The translations under genes were made by a program, and so were the position numbers. A stretch of 10,059 bases of DNA from an uncultured Verrucomicrobia subdivision 3 bacterium (GTDB lineage Bacteria; Verrucomicrobiota; Verrucomicrobiae; Limisphaerales; CAMLLE01), in NCBI GenBank assembly GCA_946480555.1, contig CAMLLE010000067.1:1-10059 (forward strand). The letters are read 5' to 3'. The notes under the pieces are model-generated. The model worked only from the letters and a program-made list of their open reading frames with translations. It was not told the DNA's origin and did no database searches. Each line of letters begins with the position of its first letter. Positions within the stretch are counted from its first letter, which is position 1. Of this stretch, positions 1 through 6,349 are shown one piece after another.

Positions 1-716
1 TGTCGGTTCAGCCAACCAGTGGTTGAATAAGTCCGGGAATCTGTGAATCGGGAGGTCAGTCGCATCCCTGCGGTGCCGGAAAGATCCAGGCTGAAATCGC
101 TGTTGAGCTGGCGAAGGGCACTGAGATTCAAACCGTAATCCTGCTGGTCCGTTTGTTCGGCGGTTTCCGTTTGAGGGTCGGAAGAAATCTTTGCGCTAAG
201 GCCCGTGCGAAACGTCCAATCTTCGTAATTGGCGTTTCCGGATAGCTTCGCAGTATGGTTGACGGTGTCTTTGAAGTTTTTATCCGAGTAAAGCGTGATG
301 CTCGGGGAATAATCAAGTGACCAACGCGGGCCCATATGAATGAACATTCCCGGGGAAATTGTCTGAATTACCGTGTTCTGTGCGCCATTGGTTGAGGATC
401 GAATGCCGTTTCCGTAAGTGAATCGGTAGGACGCGCTTGGCCGAAATACAAACTTCCGCCACGCAAATGGCAGCCCCGGAGTCAGGGATTCTGGTAGAAT
501 CCCAGAACCATCGACGGTGGAATCTCCTGCTGCCGTCACGGTTGAGGCGGTCGCTGGCGCAGAAACCGTCGGCGTCGTGGGCGGTACGATCACTGATTGC
601 GCTGCCGCTGGTGCAATCGAGGTTAATGCCGCCACAGTCGCGAAAAACGACCGGACTTGAATATGAGGAACGCTGGTGCTGATGTTTTTGCGTGGTGCGA
701 TGGTTCCAATCTTCAT
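1..716 (-). CDS. Outer-membrane beta-barrel protein, N-terminal part (3' end outside window)
   Basis: The first 238 codons from ATG at 716 are open to the left edge, so the protein is truncated by the window. Residues 1-39 look like a signal peptide with a long polar start, a hydrophobic stretch around residues 24-38 (FFATVAALTS...) and a likely cleavage after APAAA. A Pro/Thr/Ala-rich linker follows (about 44-80). From residue 86 the sequence shows alternating polar/aromatic strands typical of a beta-barrel: RPSASYRFTYGNG, then ISPGMFIHMGPRWSLDYSPS (about 120-139), then repeated strands with Tyr/Trp/Arg. This resembles the PEP-CTERM-system-associated outer-membrane proteins and BBP2-type barrels of EPS loci, which I infer serve export or surface attachment of polysaccharide. 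The reading frame stays open upstream of 716 to a stop at 828-830 but offers no better start. The Shine-Dalgarno signal is weak. The family is inferred from strand pattern and context; the barrel fold is much surer than the precise role. Confidence 0.78.
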   Translation of the reverse strand, partial: MKIGTIAPRKNISTSVPHIQVRSFFATVAALTSIAPAAAQSVIVPPTTPTVSAPATASTVTAAGDSTVDGSGILPESLTPGLPFAWRKFVFRPSASYRFTYGNGIRSSTNGAQNTVIQTISPGMFIHMGPRWSLDYSPSITLYSDKNFKDTVNHTAKLSGNANYEDWTFRTGLSAKISSDPQTETAEQTDQQDYGLNLSALRQLNSDFSLDLSGTAGMRLTSRFTDSRTYSTTGWLNR

Positions 717-813
717 GCGGATTGATTTCTCAGTGAGGTTCAGCCCAATGATTTCCTGAGCGGTCGTGTCGTGGTATCGGTCCCGTGCTGCGACTTGTGG
801 AGTGTTGGCCGAC

Positions 814-831
814 TTGACTCTTGATTGTCAA
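814..831 (-). promoter_or_regulatory. Possible -35 element inside a TTGAC inverted repeat, upstream of the beta-barrel gene
   Basis: On the minus strand TTGACA occurs at 831-826, about 110 bases before the ATG at 716. It is also one arm of an inverted repeat, TTGAC-N8-GTCAA. A consensus-like -10 hexamer at 16-18 bases is not visible (CCAACA or similar), so this may be an activator-dependent promoter, an operator, or chance. The rest of the 717-963 gap holds the stem-loop at 894-927 and nothing else I can support. Confidence 0.25.
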
Positions 832-893
832 CCACGAAGCTGGGGTCGGAGTGGGGGAGGGCCGTTGGACAACAGTCTTCCTCTTTTGTACGG

Positions 894-927
894 AATGAGG
901 GGCAGCACTTTCGTGCTGCCCCTCATT
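894..927 (-). terminator. Strong stem-loop after the VPDSG-CTERM gene, probable terminator
   Basis: A perfect 15-bp inverted repeat (AATGAGGGGCAGCAC / GTGCTGCCCCTCATT) encloses a four-base loop, TTTC. It begins 36 bases after the stop codon of the VPDSG-CTERM gene and lies before the beta-barrel gene, so it most likely ends the VPDSG transcript. On the minus strand only the stem's own ATT supplies a U-run, followed by CCGTAC. The U-tract is therefore weak, and the element could instead protect a 3' end. On the plus strand the stem runs into ATTTTA, but no plus-strand gene needs it. Confidence 0.72.
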
Positions 928-963
928 TTAAATGGAACTTCGCTTTAGGAGACTCTCAACGCC

Positions 964-1659
964 TTAGGCGCGGAGCTTGCGGGAAACCATGGCCAAGCCG
1001 CTCATTCCGAGTCCGAGGAGGATCAAGGCGGATCCGCCATCCGGGACAAGGGTAAGCTGGTCCTGCCGCTCTTCGCCCCGAAGGCTCCAGAGGTTCAGCA
1101 CACCAACTCGATAGGTGCCATTATTGTCAGCCGCAAGGCCGGTCAAATCCAGCGCCAGAGTCGAACTTGCGAGCGCCAAGAATTGATTGTTTCCGGTGTT
1201 CTGACCTGTGATTTCGCCTTCCAGCTGCCACAAAGCAGCCTGAAGTTCTGCAGCGGAACCCTCACGTCCAACACCTGGTGTGTAGTTGTAGCCGCTCAGA
1301 GTGCCCTTTGCGAACTGGTAGTACAACCACGCAGAGCCGAGCGAAAGCGGATCAGGATTGCCGCCCGATACACCGCCGCTGATTGCAGCAGAGTTGATCG
1401 CAGCGTTATAGATGCCCGGGATGCTCAGCCCTGAGTTGGCTTCCAAGCAAAACGATTGATGGCCGATGACGCCAAACCGATTCGCAACCAGCACTGACGC
1501 TGCATAGCCAACACCTGTATTGACAGCAGGGCTAATGGTGAATTCGCCGCCGTGACCAGAGTAATAACCAGCCACCCGATCCACCGTGACGACAACCGCG
1601 TGGGCGTTCGTACCGAGGAGGACGGTTGCTGCCGTAATCGCAAGAAGTAGTTTTTTCAT
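964..1659 (-). CDS. VPDSG-CTERM sorted surface protein, possible thioester domain
   Basis: A 231-residue protein. Residues 1-21 form a classic signal peptide (MKKLLLAITAA..., cleavage after AHA). The C-terminus shows the three parts of an exosortase sorting signal: VPDGG at 205-209, a hydrophobic helix at about 210-225 and a basic tail (SRKLRA). VPDSG-CTERM is a known variant of PEP-CTERM. Such tails are recognised by exosortases, which release the protein to the envelope or EPS. The mature part has one cysteine only, Cys71 in SFCLE, and a later ELQAALW segment with Gln140. That resembles the Cys and QxA[IVL]W halves of internal thioester domains (TED/TQXA). The start is ATG 1659: the frame extends upstream to 1716, but only the internal start puts the signal peptide at the N-terminus. 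The gene stands alone, with a sigma-54-like promoter ahead and a stem-loop behind. The sorting tail is sure; the thioester is an inference. Confidence 0.88.
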   Translation of the reverse strand: MKKLLLAITAATVLLGTNAHAVVVTVDRVAGYYSGHGGEFTISPAVNTGVGYAASVLVANRFGVIGHQSFCLEANSGLSIPGIYNAAINSAAISGGVSGGNPDPLSLGSAWLYYQFAKGTLSGYNYTPGVGREGSAAELQAALWQLEGEITGQNTGNNQFLALASSTLALDLTGLAADNNGTYRVGVLNLWSLRGEERQDQLTLVPDGGSALILLGLGMSGLAMVSRKLRA

Positions 1660-1696
1660 ACTTTTATACTTTGAAGTTCCGTTCGAGTGCCCAATT

Positions 1697-1712
1697 AGCG
1701 AACAGCGTGCCA
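1697..1712 (-). promoter_or_regulatory. Sigma-54-type -24/-12 promoter of the VPDSG-CTERM gene
   Basis: The minus strand reads TGGCACGCTGTTCGCT. This matches the RpoN consensus TGGCACG-N4-TTGCW with one mismatch in the -12 box (TCGC for TTGC), and it keeps the invariant GG-N10-GC spacing. With GC at -13/-12 the predicted transcript starts near 1686, leaving a leader of about 27 bases before the ATG at 1659, which is a natural arrangement. PEP-CTERM genes in several bacteria are under RpoN and the PrsK/PrsR two-component system, so the match fits the gene. The site is read from sequence; activity is not shown. Confidence 0.6.
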
Positions 1713-1827
1713 ACATTCCAGACAGATTTCAGATTCACGGAATCCTTTCGAAAAATGGCGAAAAATAATCGGAGAACAACCTCTTTCTGCGGAGAAACCG
1801 GACCTGACCTTGTATGTAGCCCCGACA

Positions 1828-1843
1828 AGTGCCCGCACTAGTG
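1828..1843. promoter_or_regulatory. Overlapping inverted repeats, candidate enhancer site for the sigma-54 promoter
   Basis: AGTGC-CC-GCACT (1828-1839) overlaps the perfect 8-bp palindrome CACTAGTG (1836-1843). The pair lies about 140-155 bases upstream of the predicted start near 1686, a usual distance for an activator binding site that works with sigma-54. It sits in the 298-base gap 1660-1957 between the FemAB-like gene and the VPDSG-CTERM gene. Apart from this and the promoter, I see nothing in that gap; the small open frames there lack support. The arms are short, so chance is possible. Confidence 0.25.
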
Positions 1844-1957
1844 ATGTGAAAAGCGATTGCAAGAGGCTGTGAAGCAAGTGGTTATAAATGTTTTTCGTGG
1901 CTGTAAAGATCACCGACGGAAACCGCTCCCCATTGATTGAACAGAAATCCGTCGAAT

Positions 1958-3082
1958 TTACGCTGCCTTACCCAGCTTCCGCAGGAAATGGCGCCCTTTT
2001 GAGGTCTTTTGAAGGACGGAAAAAGCCATTCGCAGGATGGGCTGGGGAATAAAAACATGGGCGCGAGGGAGCAAATGAGGCTTTGCACCCAGCCGGAGGT
2101 TGAATAGATGGCGTGACCTGAGGTGCGCATCTGTGAGGTTTTGCCCATTCAACAGTGTTTCTGCAATTTCCCGGTCCACGCCGACGAAGTCGATCGACTT
2201 GAATCCGCTCTTCTTCGCCCATCGGATCACTTCGAGGTGCAGCAGCACGTTGGGATGGGCTTCCTTTCCTTCGGAACTCCAACCCTTTTTCCAGAAAGTC
2301 AGTCTATCGCCGAAGCCAACCGTGAGAAGTCCTGCAACCTTCTTCTCATTCCAAAGAGCCATCCAAAGGTGGGCGTTAGATGGAAAACTTTGAAGAAGAG
2401 CTTCGACAAGATCAGCGCGGGACGGATTCGGCGTCGCTCCCTGGCGTTTGCAGGTAACACACATCAGATCGAAAAAAAGCGGTATGTCTGCAATTTCGCC
2501 TCGCACGATGCGCACCCCCCGCTTTACCGCCTGTCGGCCTTCAGCCCGCAAGCGACCACTCATGGCATTTTCAATTGCAGTGATTTCGCTGCTCGTATCC
2601 AACAGCAATGTCGCATCGATAACCGACGGGACTGGCGCGTCAGAGAATCCGCGAGACAACAGGTCGGAGGAACCGATGCGGCTGAAATCAGGCGGCTGAA
2701 CAATCAGAGCACGGAGCCGAAGTTGCCGTGCCGCATCCGTCAAGTGCTGAAGTGCGAGTTGGACCATCGCGGGATCTTCGGTGCGGAGGACCGGTCCTTT
2801 GCTGATGTAGCCGATTCGGCCGAACCGGCCATGCTTCCAAAGTAGTTGAAAGCCGGCCTCAATCCCAATTTCGGAACAGATTTTGACTCGAAAAGGAAAC
2901 CAGCCTTCCTGGGACTTCACTGCTCCCCATTTGCTGCTTTGCTGAAACTGACCTAGAGGATTCGCCTCCAAGAAACTGTCCCATTGAGAATCCGACGCTT
3001 CAGCATCGCGCAAGATCCGGAATTTCTCACCGCTGGAATGGGAGGGCGCAGCTGGCGGGGCGCCTGATTGCACGGTCTTCAT
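1958..3082 (-). CDS. FemAB-family aminoacyl/acyltransferase of the EPS locus
   Basis: A 374-residue protein with the double-GNAT pattern of FemAB/FmhB proteins, which transfer amino acids from aminoacyl-tRNA to peptidoglycan precursors. Relatives in exosortase/EPS loci form a separate group of uncertain substrate. Visible landmarks are W34..F37 with FQQSSKWGAVK and GW at about 46-61, the RLRAEGRQAVKRGVRI segment at about 177-192, and HPNVLLHLEVIRWAKKSGFKSIDFVG at about 276-301, the last being the typical FemAB end of the second GNAT domain. There is no signal peptide or membrane segment, so a cytoplasmic place is expected. Its ATG overlaps the stop of the upstream acyltransferase gene in an ATGA, so the two are translationally coupled. 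Family membership is strong. The donor (aminoacyl-tRNA or acyl-CoA) and acceptor (glycan precursor, nucleotide sugar or lipid-linked unit) are inference. Confidence 0.85.
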   Translation of the reverse strand: MKTVQSGAPPAAPSHSSGEKFRILRDAEASDSQWDSFLEANPLGQFQQSSKWGAVKSQEGWFPFRVKICSEIGIEAGFQLLWKHGRFGRIGYISKGPVLRTEDPAMVQLALQHLTDAARQLRLRALIVQPPDFSRIGSSDLLSRGFSDAPVPSVIDATLLLDTSSEITAIENAMSGRLRAEGRQAVKRGVRIVRGEIADIPLFFDLMCVTCKRQGATPNPSRADLVEALLQSFPSNAHLWMALWNEKKVAGLLTVGFGDRLTFWKKGWSSEGKEAHPNVLLHLEVIRWAKKSGFKSIDFVGVDREIAETLLNGQNLTDAHLRSRHLFNLRLGAKPHLLPRAHVFIPQPILRMAFSVLQKTSKGRHFLRKLGKAA

Positions 3083-3960
3083 GGCCTGAGTTGCTCCGGA
3101 CCTTGCAGTTCTGCCTTTGATTCTAGCGCGACCTTGTTCCTGGTAATCTCACCGGACGATGTCTCATCTGCCGGAACTCCGAGCATCTTGGAGTAAACTC
3201 CCGGGAGGAAGCTACGGAGCAGAAAGTTCGTGGCTGGGTTCAGATTCAAATATGCGGGCCGCGTGAGCAAGGTGGCTCCACGCAGCCGGTAAAAGCCATC
3301 AGTGCCTTGACCGCCGTGGTGCATTCCGCAGAAGACCTGCCGGATGCCAGGCACATGTGCAGCGACTTCGCGAACAGAATGTAGCATCAGATCTGAGACG
3401 TGAAGTTTCAGTGCCTCGGAGCGCGCGAAAAAAGTGGAGTAGATGAAGGTGTCTTCCACAGGTCGCGAGACAGAAACGGCTACGAGTTCATCCTGATCGT
3501 AGGCACCCAGCACGAGAACGGGCGGATGCTGAAACACAACCTCGGCCCACGCACGGAATCCGTCCAACGTTCGCCGCTCTGACAGCACGGTGTAACCCGT
3601 GCGATCAAAGAAAGACAAATAAGCACCGTGCGCCTGGGCGAGTTCCTGCGCGTCCACGACGGGGCGCATTGAAAATCGGCGTGAGGCGAGGCGAAGTTGT
3701 CTTCGGCGATTGTAATCCAAGCAGTCCTGGGTGTAGAGGGCAGCGTTCTCGCACATTAGAAAGCTCAGGCGCGAGTTGGCTTTTTTGGAATTTGCAGGTG
3801 CTGGAACAACATGTTGAACCCCACCGAATACCGAACTAAACGGGGTTGGAATCTGGTCAGGGGTGTATTCTCGAAATGTTAACAGGGGTCGGAAAAAGAA
3901 GGGCCGAACCTGCCGCCACCAAAAGCCATTCTGCAACACGACCTTCTGGCCAGCGGCCAT
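3079..3960 (-). CDS. GNAT-fold acyltransferase (BioF2/FemAB-like), coupled to the FemAB gene
   Basis: From ATG 3960 the protein has 293 residues. It has an aromatic, Arg-rich start (NGFWWRQVRPFFFRPLL, about 11-27), a RRRQLRLASRRFSMRP segment (about 85-100), the helix AHGAYLSFFDRTGY (about 110-123), and GNAT-like beta strands around VLVLGAYDQDELVAVSVSR (about 148-166) and TFIYSTFFAR (about 171-180). This pattern fits the acetyltransferase-like proteins often found next to FemAB genes in polysaccharide loci. No membrane segment is seen. The frame runs upstream to a TTG at 4056. I prefer 3960 because it has GGTGAG six bases ahead, and because a tight hairpin (4037-4054) would cover the TTG start region. 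The stop overlaps the next gene's ATG. The likely role is acyl or aminoacyl modification of the EPS or its precursor, but the substrate is unknown. Confidence 0.74.
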   Translation of the reverse strand: MAAGQKVVLQNGFWWRQVRPFFFRPLLTFREYTPDQIPTPFSSVFGGVQHVVPAPANSKKANSRLSFLMCENAALYTQDCLDYNRRRQLRLASRRFSMRPVVDAQELAQAHGAYLSFFDRTGYTVLSERRTLDGFRAWAEVVFQHPPVLVLGAYDQDELVAVSVSRPVEDTFIYSTFFARSEALKLHVSDLMLHSVREVAAHVPGIRQVFCGMHHGGQGTDGFYRLRGATLLTRPAYLNLNPATNFLLRSFLPGVYSKMLGVPADETSSGEITRNKVALESKAELQGPEQLRP

Positions 3961-4036
3961 TTCCGACTCACCATAATCGGCGACAGATCCGGGGTGCGGG
4001 ATCAGTTTTAACGATTCTGCTATCACAAAGAAGGTG

Positions 4037-4054
4037 GGCGCGACGTGTCGCGCC
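4037..4054 (-). other. GC-rich hairpin in the leader between the dehydrogenase and acyltransferase genes
   Basis: GGCGCGA-CGTG-TCGCGCC is a perfect 7-bp GC-rich stem with a four-base loop. It lies in the 166-base stretch between the dehydrogenase stop (4127) and the ATG at 3960. On the minus strand it is followed by CACCTTCTTTG, a weak pyrimidine run. It may be an attenuator, an RNA-processing or stability element, or chance in GC-rich DNA. Confidence 0.35.
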
Positions 4055-4126
4055 AATGGAGTGGATCAGCAATCGCTCCTATTGGCGAAATGCCGTCAAA
4101 CGTGCTTCAGCTGACGTGGTGCGAAA

Positions 4127-5488
4127 TCAGGCTTTCCAGATTCGCGCCTTGCCTTTGATTCCGGACATCGCATTGCGCGTATCCACCACACATGATGCCC
4201 AGTCAGCCAGTTCCTGGTAGTTCACATTGCTGTGGCGGGTCGAAATCAGGATCAGATCGTAACTTTCGATGGTCTTCCGATTCCAATCGACAGACTTGGT
4301 GCCGGCCCAGTGCGCATGTTCACGCGTCGGGCGAATCACCGGGACGAACGGATCGTAATAATCGACTGTGGCACCGCGCTGTTTGAGCATTTCCATCAGC
4401 ACGTAGCTGGGAGATTCGCGCTCATCATCAACGTCGGCTTTATAGGCGAGTCCCACGACCAGCACACGGCTGCCTTTCACGGGTTTGCAGTCTTCATTGA
4501 GCGCTTCCGCGGCACGATGGACAACATACTCGGGCATGGCCGTGTTGATTTCGCCCGCCAGTTCAATGAACCGAGTGTGCTGCCCGAATTCACGGGCTTT
4601 CCAGGTGAGGTAGAACGGATCGATCGGGATGCAGTGACCGCCAAGACCTGGTCCCGGATAGAACGCCATGAATCCAAAAGGCTTGGTCTTCGCCGCATTG
4701 ATGACCTCCCACACATCAATGCCCATGGCGGAGTAAACAACCTTCAATTCGTTGACCAGCGCGATGTTGACTCCGCGGAAGGTGTTCTCGAGGAGTTTTG
4801 TGGCTTCGGCCGCACGACAGGATGATACCGGCACCAAGGTTTTGATGGCCGCCGAGTAAAGCTCCTTTGCCTTTTCCAAACAGGCTGGAGTAAAGCCGCC
4901 AATGACCTTTGGTATGCTGGCGACCTTGCTGTCCGGGTTGCCCGGATCTTCACGTTCCGGTGAAAAGGCCAGATGAAAATCCACTCCGGCTTTGAGCCCC
5001 GACCTCTTCTCCAACACCGCGCGAAGATCCTCATCGGTTGTTCCAGGGTAAGTGGTGGATTCGAGAACGACGAGCGCACCCTTTTTCAGATGCGGGGCGA
5101 TTGATTCGCCCGTTGCCAGAATGTAGGAGATGTCTGGTTCGCGGTTCTTGTTCAGCGGCGTGGGTACGCAAATGATGACCGCATCCAATTCGGCTACCCG
5201 GCTGAAGTCAGTCGTGGCTGAAAATGTTTTCTGACGGACGGCTTCCGCGATCGCCGAGGATTCAATGTGTTTGATGTAACTTTGCGCCTGATTCAGTGCT
5301 TCCACCTTGGCGGGGTCAATATCAAGCCCCAGCACCGTTACCCCGGTTTTTGCGAATTGGAGCGATAGCGGCAATCCGACGTAACCCAAGCCAACGATGC
5401 CAACGCTGATGGTCGATTTGCGTTCGGATGGGCTGGAGGTTGATGGGGAGGTTTGATGTGGTGCAGGCTTGCTGATGGTGGGCTGCAT
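4127..5488 (-). CDS. wbpA: UDP-N-acetyl-D-glucosamine 6-dehydrogenase (WbpA-type nucleotide sugar dehydrogenase)
   Basis: From ATG 5488 the protein has 453 residues, a normal length for UDP-sugar 6-dehydrogenases, plus a Ser/Pro/Thr-rich extension of about 25 residues. These cytoplasmic enzymes oxidise the C6 hydroxyl of a UDP-hexose to a uronic acid using two NAD+. Residues 28-57 form the NAD Rossmann motif (GIVGLGYVGLPL, then D56). STTYPGTT lies at 144-151, AFSPERE at 174-180, Lys231 in EATKLLENTFR, and the catalytic Cys286 in GGHCIPIDPFYL, the form seen in WbpA-type enzymes acting on UDP-GlcNAc. A C-terminal UDP-binding domain starts near 340 (VLVVGLAYKADVDDERESP). A UDP-ManNAc or UDP-Glc substrate is not excluded. 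The frame extends to a TTG at 5524; ATG is preferred. The product would supply a uronic acid (GlcNAcA-type) for the polysaccharide. The next pathway enzymes are not in the window. Confidence 0.93.
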   Translation of the reverse strand: MQPTISKPAPHQTSPSTSSPSERKSTISVGIVGLGYVGLPLSLQFAKTGVTVLGLDIDPAKVEALNQAQSYIKHIESSAIAEAVRQKTFSATTDFSRVAELDAVIICVPTPLNKNREPDISYILATGESIAPHLKKGALVVLESTTYPGTTDEDLRAVLEKRSGLKAGVDFHLAFSPEREDPGNPDSKVASIPKVIGGFTPACLEKAKELYSAAIKTLVPVSSCRAAEATKLLENTFRGVNIALVNELKVVYSAMGIDVWEVINAAKTKPFGFMAFYPGPGLGGHCIPIDPFYLTWKAREFGQHTRFIELAGEINTAMPEYVVHRAAEALNEDCKPVKGSRVLVVGLAYKADVDDERESPSYVLMEMLKQRGATVDYYDPFVPVIRPTREHAHWAGTKSVDWNRKTIESYDLILISTRHSNVNYQELADWASCVVDTRNAMSGIKGKARIWKA

Positions 5489-5538
5489 AGAATGATTTCG
5501 ATGGTTAATATGGTTTCGCGTCAAGGAAACACGGAAAG

Positions 5539-5583
5539 TCTGAAACTAGGTTCGAGTGAAACATCTAGGACGGGAGTTTCAGA
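5539..5583. repeat. TCTGAAAC/GTTTCAGA inverted repeat with a third TGAAAC copy
   Basis: TCTGAAAC (5539-5546) and GTTTCAGA (5576-5583) form a perfect 8-bp inverted repeat 29 bases apart, with GAAA/TTTC extending it after a one-base bulge. A further TGAAAC lies between them at 5557-5562, 16 bases from the first. The cluster sits in the 135-base gap between the DUF218 gene and the dehydrogenase gene and could be an operator or an RNA stem in the dehydrogenase leader. Confidence 0.35.
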
Positions 5584-5602
5584 TTTCCCGTGCCCGGAGG
5601 CA

Positions 5603-5622
5603 ATCCCGATCATGGTCGGGAT
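5603..5622. other. Stem-loop just after the DUF218 gene
   Basis: ATCCCGA-TCATGG-TCGGGAT is a 7-bp stem with a six-base loop, starting two bases beyond the DUF218 stop codon on the minus strand. No U-tract follows (TGCCTCCGG), so it is a weak terminator at best. It may shape the mRNA between the two genes. Confidence 0.35.
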
Positions 5623-5623
5623 G

Positions 5624-6349
5624 CTAATCGGATTTTGACACCACGCGACAATATAGATAGGCGAGCGATTCGCTTAAGACTTCGCGCGTACCTTCGCTGG
5701 ACCGCCACCAGCGGGAACCGTCGTAATGCGGATTGTCCAACGCGCACACGCCGATCTGAATCCCAGCTCCAAATGCCCGCTGATAAAGCAATCGTGATCG
5801 TCTCGCATGGGGGCCGAGTGTTGCGATGTCCAGGTTGTCCGGTGATTCGCCACGTTCACTGAACCATCGCTTCACAGCCAGCGCTGAGTGATAAGTGCGG
5901 TCGCGCTGGTGTCCGGGGAACAGTATTAATTGCAGCTTCTCGTCCGGAACGCCGTTTCGAGCCAGTACGGTCCTGATGTATTCGCCTGCATTCTGTCCAT
6001 GCAAAACACCAGGTTCGCCTTCGTAAAGAGCGCGCACGATGACGACCTGCCGATAGTCTCCCAAGGCAAAGACCTTCGCCACATGATGGACGCAATACGG
6101 AGGGATCCAACCTTCTACAATCAGAATACCCTTGCCTTGGGGTTGCCTGATTGCCAGGAAGGCATAAGCCTGCGAAATCAAGACAGCTCCGAGTGCGGCT
6201 GTCGCTCCGATTGCCAGCAGAATCGCTCGCCGGGAAAGCGTCCAATGTTCCTTCCAGACAACCAATCCCCACAGGCGCCGGCGGCGCAACGATCCGGGCG
6301 TTTTGGCTGCACTCTCATCCAGATTGCGGGCTGCCCCGGCGGATTTCAT
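5624..6349 (-). CDS. Membrane-anchored DUF218 / YdcF-ElyC-like protein
   Basis: A 241-residue protein. A basic cytoplasmic N-terminus (residues 1-41, with RRRR at 22-25) is followed by one hydrophobic segment (about 42-65, AILLAIGATAALGAVLI...). The remaining roughly 175 residues are then probably periplasmic. They match the DUF218 (YdcF/SanA/ElyC) pattern: strand GILIVEGWIPPY at 74-85, VVIVRALYEGEPG at 102-114, GEYIRTVLARNGVPDEKLQLI at about 122-142, TYHSALAVKRWF at 152-163 in place of the common ST-xEN helix, and HARRSRLLYQRAFG at 181-194. ElyC and SanA affect envelope and cell-wall synthesis in enterobacteria. Close relatives of this form occur in exosortase/EPS loci with no known reaction. 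The start codon overlaps the stop of the CapA gene (ATGA), so the two are coupled. Confidence 0.8.
   Translation of the reverse strand: MKSAGAARNLDESAAKTPGSLRRRRLWGLVVWKEHWTLSRRAILLAIGATAALGAVLISQAYAFLAIRQPQGKGILIVEGWIPPYCVHHVAKVFALGDYRQVVIVRALYEGEPGVLHGQNAGEYIRTVLARNGVPDEKLQLILFPGHQRDRTYHSALAVKRWFSERGESPDNLDIATLGPHARRSRLLYQRAFGAGIQIGVCALDNPHYDGSRWWRSSEGTREVLSESLAYLYCRVVSKSD

Noticed and set aside
766..948. Small plus-strand frame in the gap between the beta-barrel and VPDSG genes
   Set aside because: It reads through the 894-927 stem-loop, has no ribosome binding site I can see, and its product has no clear features.
1695..1913. Small minus-strand frame in the gap upstream of the VPDSG gene
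   Set aside because: It overlaps the predicted sigma-54 promoter, and its product shows no convincing signal or domain.
2123..2845. 240-codon open frame on the plus strand
   Set aside because: It lies wholly antisense to the FemAB-like gene, and its translation shows no domain, signal or low-complexity sense; it is a shadow of the real gene.
4232..4825. 197-codon open frame on the plus strand
   Set aside because: Antisense to the well-supported nucleotide sugar dehydrogenase; a shadow frame.
6274..6288. GCGCC-GGC-GGCGC inverted repeat
   Set aside because: It lies inside the DUF218 coding sequence, where it encodes the Arg-rich N-terminus; codon bias explains it.
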